Both the position numbers and the translations under genes were made by a program. The notes beneath the pieces were generated by a model, which was not told the origin of the DNA, did no database searches, and saw nothing but the letters and a program-made list of their open reading frames with translations. 64,000 nt of DNA from positions 496,001 through 560,000 of the forward strand of contig JABCPU010000002.1 of the NCBI GenBank assembly GCA_016800925.1, in the 5' to 3' direction. The DNA is from Suillus spraguei (lineage: Eukaryota; Basidiomycota; Agaricomycetes; Boletales; Suillaceae). Positions 59,988 through 64,000 of this stretch are shown piece after piece (positions within the stretch are counted from its first letter, which is position 1; each line of letters begins with the position of its first letter).

Positions 59988-60735
59988 AACACAGCTTCTT
60001 CTCAGATGGGGTATGCAGCTTCTTGGATGGAGTATGCAGCCTCTTCTGAGATGTATCACTGCTGTCAGCAGCAAGAGTGCTGTATTTGCACTTTCTGCTG
60101 CTGTGGCTGCCACCAGTCAGCCCTGATGCACTGGTAGAGGTGATGAACGAGTAGGGAGAGGTGGGAGTAGGAAATGGTGGGCTGTTGGAAGAGGTAGGAT
60201 CCATTAACGTCATGGAGGAAAGATCAAGTGGGCCCCTAGTTGCAGGAAGTATAGCGCGACTGGATGAAGGAACAGGTGGAGGATTCATGGAAGTGGGGGC
60301 GGGTGTCATCTTTCTGCGGAGAATGAACCCTCCCTTGACTTTGTTCTTCCCCTTGCCACTGCTCATCATTTGGTCCATGGTGGCAAGGTGAATGAAGCCT
60401 TTGGAGGCAAAGGGCTTTACTGCAGGACAGTTCTTTGAAAGACAAATTAAAATTGATGATAAATACAATAGACTGCAGTATACTCACCTTTACAAGTTCA
60501 TTCCACACACTCTGGCTCTCAGGTGACACCCCTACCCCATCCACATTGCTCCATGTAAGACTGGAAGTGCTCTTGATGAACTGAACTTGATGATATGCTG
60601 ACTTAAGGGCCCCCCATTTGTTCTTGCAGGACAAGGCTGGTTTATCGGAGCATGTCTTGGACCCAGGAGGAGCCATACATGAGTTGACATACTCAGATGT
60701 GCTCTTCCACACATGCTTGGGGAAGTTCAACCTGT

Positions 60736-62135
60736 TGTAATGAACATATTGGTGCTGGCTTTAAAAACCTATCTTTTGGCGCACATCTCACGTCTATAGG
60801 AATCTCCACCAGTCCAAAGGCTGTCTTACCCCTTTAGCATTGCTGGCGGTATCTCACGCTTACTGCACACCATTGTAAAGATACAACCTAGCCTGGGCTG
60901 TAGATAAACCACTGCCTAAACTAGTATGTGAGTCTTGCGCTCCGTCTAGTCTGCTTCACTTGTAAGAACAAGAGTGTTCAACCCTAAAGGGGGATGCCTA
61001 TTAGTATGGTCAAGTTCAAGTCTAACTTATGTGCGAAACAAGCGTCGAGGTCAGTGGTAAGTTGCTGCGGTCAGTGATGATACCGCCAGAACTAGCATCG
61101 TGTGTAGTGGTGCTACCGTGGTTGAGATATGATCAGTAACAGTTGCATCGAGTGAGCGATGTCGAGCGATGGTATCAGTGGTAGTGGTAAGGTTGCGAGT
61201 GGTGCAAGGAAACAGTAAAGAAAGCCACAGTACTTTCAGCGGTAAAGCAGTGGTGCGTGAGAAGTTCAGTCAAATTAACTGTCAAAAGTCCAGCGGTATG
61301 CCAGCAGTAATGGAGAACGAGCGTGATGTATTAACAAGCAATAAGGAAACTTTAAAGACTATGTCCACTACTGGGTAGATCCAGAGCTAGACAATAATCC
61401 TGACCTATAGTACATGCAATGGTGTAAAATCAGGTGCTGTATCGTGCAGGGTATGCAGTGCTTATATCCTAAATCGTATGTACTCGGAATACTCTAGGCG
61501 AGATCAGTAGCGCTGGAGTGTAGTAACCACCGTAAGTAAACATGGCATGAGGCACTGCGGCACGAGGCAACATGTAATAAGGCTTGCCATGGAATCAGTG
61601 ATAACGAACAGAAAACAAACGACGCACCAAACGGAGCTATGTGGACGTGGCAAGGACATGGAAGGACATCAGTACGTGGAACGTGGTGTGGCAGTTGGTA
61701 CGGTGTGCGGTAAGCGTGGGATGCCACCGGTACTGCTAAAGGGGTAAGACGGCCATGGACAAGTGGTAACTCCTGTAGATGTGAGACGAGTGTCAAAATA
61801 TGGGGTTTTAAGCCCAGCGCCAATATGTTCATTACATCATTGCTCATCACCACTTGCTCAATGCTACTGTTACTGACTTTGTTTCAATGATGCTAGTACC
61901 ACTACTTACTATGCTAGTTCCAGCAGCATCACCGCTGACCACGGCAACTTACTGCTGACTACGACACTACTTTAGCTCACTGGTTTGACTTGGATTCAAC
62001 TATACTAACAGGAATCCCCCTTTAGGGTTGAATGCTCTTGTTTCGCAAGTGAAGCAGACTAGATGGAGTGCAAGACCACACATACTAACTTAGGAGGTAG
62101 TTTATCTATAGCCCAGGTTAGGTTGTATCTTTACA
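60736..62135 (+). mobile_element. family 1 LTR (outer), interrupted by a second copy
   Basis: The 5' part (60736-60873) starts TGTAATGAACATATTGGTGC. The 3' part (61837-62135) ends GGTTGTATCTTTACA and matches the end of the LTR at 54360-55323. Flanks CTGT (60732-60735) and CCGT (62136-62139) fit a 4-bp duplication with one change. It sits in the Myb/SANT-like gene and is itself split by an inverted copy. Confidence 0.8.
60874..61836 (-). mobile_element. family 1 LTR (inner), inserted in inverted orientation
   Basis: A 963-bp unit from TGTAAAGATACAACC to ...CAATATGTTCATTACA, the reverse complement of family 1. Flanks CCAT and TCAT fit a 4-bp duplication with one change. It interrupts the outer LTR, so it inserted later. 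Confidence 0.85.
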
Positions 62136-62356
62136 CCGTCACTGGCAGCAGAGAGGTGATTAGTGAGATGTTCAAGCAAAGCGATCTCTTCAAATTCTTG
62201 CCACTGGTTAGAAGTAGTAGTGTGAATATTTTGTGTAGCCTCTGGGGTATCTAGAGAGTCATGGGAGCAGAGTGAGTGTCCAGATCCTGCAGAACCTGTG
62301 TCAGAGTACATCATGTCAATCAATAAGCAGGTATGTGTGCTTTGAGCCTTTGACAT

Positions 62357-64000
62357 ACCATCCCCAGATTCTCCAGATGGTCATGTGATAGTATCACATG
62401 ACCGGCAATTTTTATTTTCATTTTCTGAAACATTTCGCTATCTGTACAGAGCCTTAGTCTGCTCCGCTACTTGACAAAAAGTCCGGTGATTTAAGAGGAG
62501 TAACCTAATCCGGATGACAGGTCACATGACCGGAAATACTTCCGGATATCATTTCCAGATATCGCTATCTTCCGGATAGGGGCTATTGGACGTGGAATCT
62601 AACAGGGACATATTGTTACTCATGTCTGAAGTATTTTCTGTGTCCCCCAAGGGAACCTGTACCTGCATGGCCAATTATGGTGTGTCTATGCAATCCTCCG
62701 CAGTAAAGTCAGGCGCTGATGTGGTGTTTTCAAACTGTATAGATGTATTAGTCATGGTGAGTATTTTCAGTGAAACTTGCAGACACTACCCACATTTTCA
62801 TCATTCTGAATTAGAGAGATCTTTTTTTGGATGCTCGCCATGCAGCAAGGCTATCAGCACACTGCTTTCGCTAGGTCTTGTTGCCCATGCTGCGCTCTGA
62901 ATCTGCAAGTCGGCACTGCCATCAGCAAAACCCAAATGTGAGGTCCCCCTATCTCCAGTGCTGTGCAGCACTACACACTGCACAGCACTGCACAGCATTG
63001 TACATAGGGGGACTTCCCTGTATATTACATAAGTGTTTTGCTGATGTGCCACGGCTTTGCGGCACACTACGTCGGACTTTCACCTTTACACTCTGCTGGC
63101 GGCACACTTTAAAAAACATTGATTATCTCACTCGCTAGTTCATTTCTTCCGAAAAGATGAGCTTGTGCATAGAAAAACTCTCGTCAATGCCATCTTTCTA
63201 ACCGTGAGCTTTACAGTAAGTTAATCGCTATTTTCTATTTGTCACGATTCTGTAACGTTTTATCACGTGATGTCTGTCGGTTTTTGACTTCTACCTTAGC
63301 GTGACAGTGGGCGTCCATAATCATGCGCAGCAGTACACAAGTTAATACTTAGTATCAACCAACACACCGTTGAGTGGAGGGAGTGAATTGACCAACTTGA
63401 ACGAAGTTTTGAACAATTCTTGCTTAGTGACTGAGATTATAATGATCTTCTCGCAAGGACACTTGTTGTGTGGCGCCTCAAGGCTTATATTAATAGAGAA
63501 GACTGCCTCAACCTAGTATAACAAGAAGCCAACGGTATGACAACGAACTACACGAATTGAAAATATCCAAAATAAAATGATAGGCAGAAAGTCAAGGTGC
63601 GCGAGAGACGTATAGTATACGCTAAAAAGGTAAGAAAACCCTGTATCCGGACTTTGCAATAGCCAAAGCCGGCGCTGAACTTGGCGAAAGCTGCCAATTC
63701 CCGATGCTAATGATCTCGTTAAGATCCACCAGGACAGACCATACACGACACAGAAGGCAAACTATACCGGGGAGACGGAAAGGCAAGGGGAGCACAGAGA
63801 GAAACCGAATAGGATGGAGTGATAGTGACTTTTCACCCAAGAGTGGTCTGGCAAGGACCATAACGACCTACAGAGTGGGCCAAATGCGCACCAATGGCAC
63901 TCAAAGGACCCCCAACTGCAGCTCCCCAGGTCCCTTGGGTAATGAATTCCAGTAAATCCATCGCGGTCGTAGGCTGCCTCGATTCAGGTGCAAAATTGTG
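62357..64000. other. repeat-rich window end, no supported gene
   Basis: Contains two short perfect palindromes (62379-62403 and near 62520), ccggaaata...tccgg motifs, and a 140-bp hairpin (separate entry). Open frames at 62586-62900 and on the minus strand at 63513-63861 show no family features; the latter could be the 3' part of a gene beyond the window edge. Confidence 0.4.
62912..63050. repeat. 140-bp imperfect hairpin
   Basis: Three nested arm pairs: CATCAGCAAAAC (62920-62931) with GTTTTGCTGATG (63035-63046), GTCCCCCTAT (62943-62952) with ATAGGGGGAC (63004-63013), and AGTGCTGTGCAG (62957-62968) with CTGCACAGCACT (62978-62989), loop of 9 nt. Internal loops are uneven. It could be a fold-back MITE or a small-RNA precursor. 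Confidence 0.7.

Larger units (their letters stand above)
59902..62356 (-). pseudogene. Myb/SANT-like transposon-associated gene, split by nested LTRs
   Basis: Minus strand. The 5' part is 62136-62356 (MSKAQSTHTCLL to NQWQEFEEIALLEHLTNHLS then AASDG). It continues after the LTR at 60731 (LNFPKHVWKSTSEYVNSCMA, PGSKTCSDKPALSCKNKWGA, YHQVQFIKSTSSLTWSNVDG). A 51-bp intron (about 60430-60480) follows, then a Ser/Thr/Pro-rich second exon to 59902. The W..E..LL.HL..H and KNKW..LK patterns are those of Myb/SANT-like DNA-binding domains linked with PIF/Harbinger-type and related transposons. Removing the LTR and one 4-bp duplication restores the frame exactly (SDG joined to LNFP). No other stop was seen, so the insertion is the inactivating event. 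No transposase gene is present. Confidence 0.85.

Noticed and set aside
1..64000. tRNA, rRNA or CRISPR features
   Set aside because: No tRNA B-box within a cloverleaf, no rRNA-like stretch and no regularly spaced repeats were seen by eye; a covariance-model scan would be needed to exclude divergent RNAs.

Overview
The window is nuclear DNA of a filamentous basidiomycete, most likely an Agaricomycete. The signs are dense genes split by many 45-65 bp introns, a fungal-type FunK1 kinase-family gene, a DUF6533-like seven-helix membrane protein, an F-box gene of the mushroom type, and a Myb/SANT-like transposon-associated gene family typical of mushrooms. Genus cannot be fixed; Boletales is only a guess. 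Gene models were built by hand by joining reading frames across GT-AG (occasionally GC-AG) introns, and most were checked by exon-length arithmetic. LAYOUT, 1-52.7 kb (gene-rich, both strands): C-terminal end of a Ser/Pro-rich regulator (3-880 +); ACAD10/11-like acyl-CoA dehydrogenase (1364-3425 +); small Tim17/22/23-like membrane protein (3590-4151 +); Sch9-type C2+AGC kinase (4659-7050 +); Apd1-like sucrase/ferredoxin protein (7506-8821 -); small unknown protein (9248-9649 -); a dead, intron-bearing actin copy (about 11035-11815 +); forkhead factor (13467-14730 +); Dre2 (15103-16186 +); a probable FunK1 pseudokinase (16280-18385 -); Bcd1 (18690-20106 -); Mediator Med18 (20480-21298 -); DUF6533-like membrane protein (21542-23253 -); NADH-cytochrome b5 reductase (24798-25947 -), divergent from a C2H2 factor (26136-27816 +); RNPS1-like SR protein (28106-29000 +); NPC1 (29191-33605 -), divergent from DPH1 (33881-35618 +); broken F-box gene (37121-38732 +); STRIPAK subunit Far11/STRIP (40315-44458 -); Pcl-like cyclin (45566-47841 +); ubiquitin-activating enzyme UBA1 (48820-52705 -). 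Beyond about 52.8 kb the window becomes a transposon graveyard: a pair of 274-bp TIR elements, a 964-bp solo LTR, a 1.4-kb-armed inverted repeat whose spacer holds a second solo LTR, and a Myb/SANT-like gene split by one LTR that is itself split by an inverted LTR of the same family. A roughly 140-bp imperfect hairpin lies in the last kilobases. HOW THE GENES RELATE: these are mostly unrelated housekeeping functions (Fe-S assembly, diphthamide, ubiquitin activation, sterol transport, nutrient and STRIPAK signalling, snoRNP assembly, transcription). There is no evidence of a secondary-metabolite cluster. Two themes cut across genes. Four introns use GC-AG borders. Six single-base deletions break otherwise conserved frames, including essential UBA1, which points to consensus errors more than to real gene loss. 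I found no convincing new multi-gene system; the most unusual structures are the nested LTRs, the palindrome and the hairpin.
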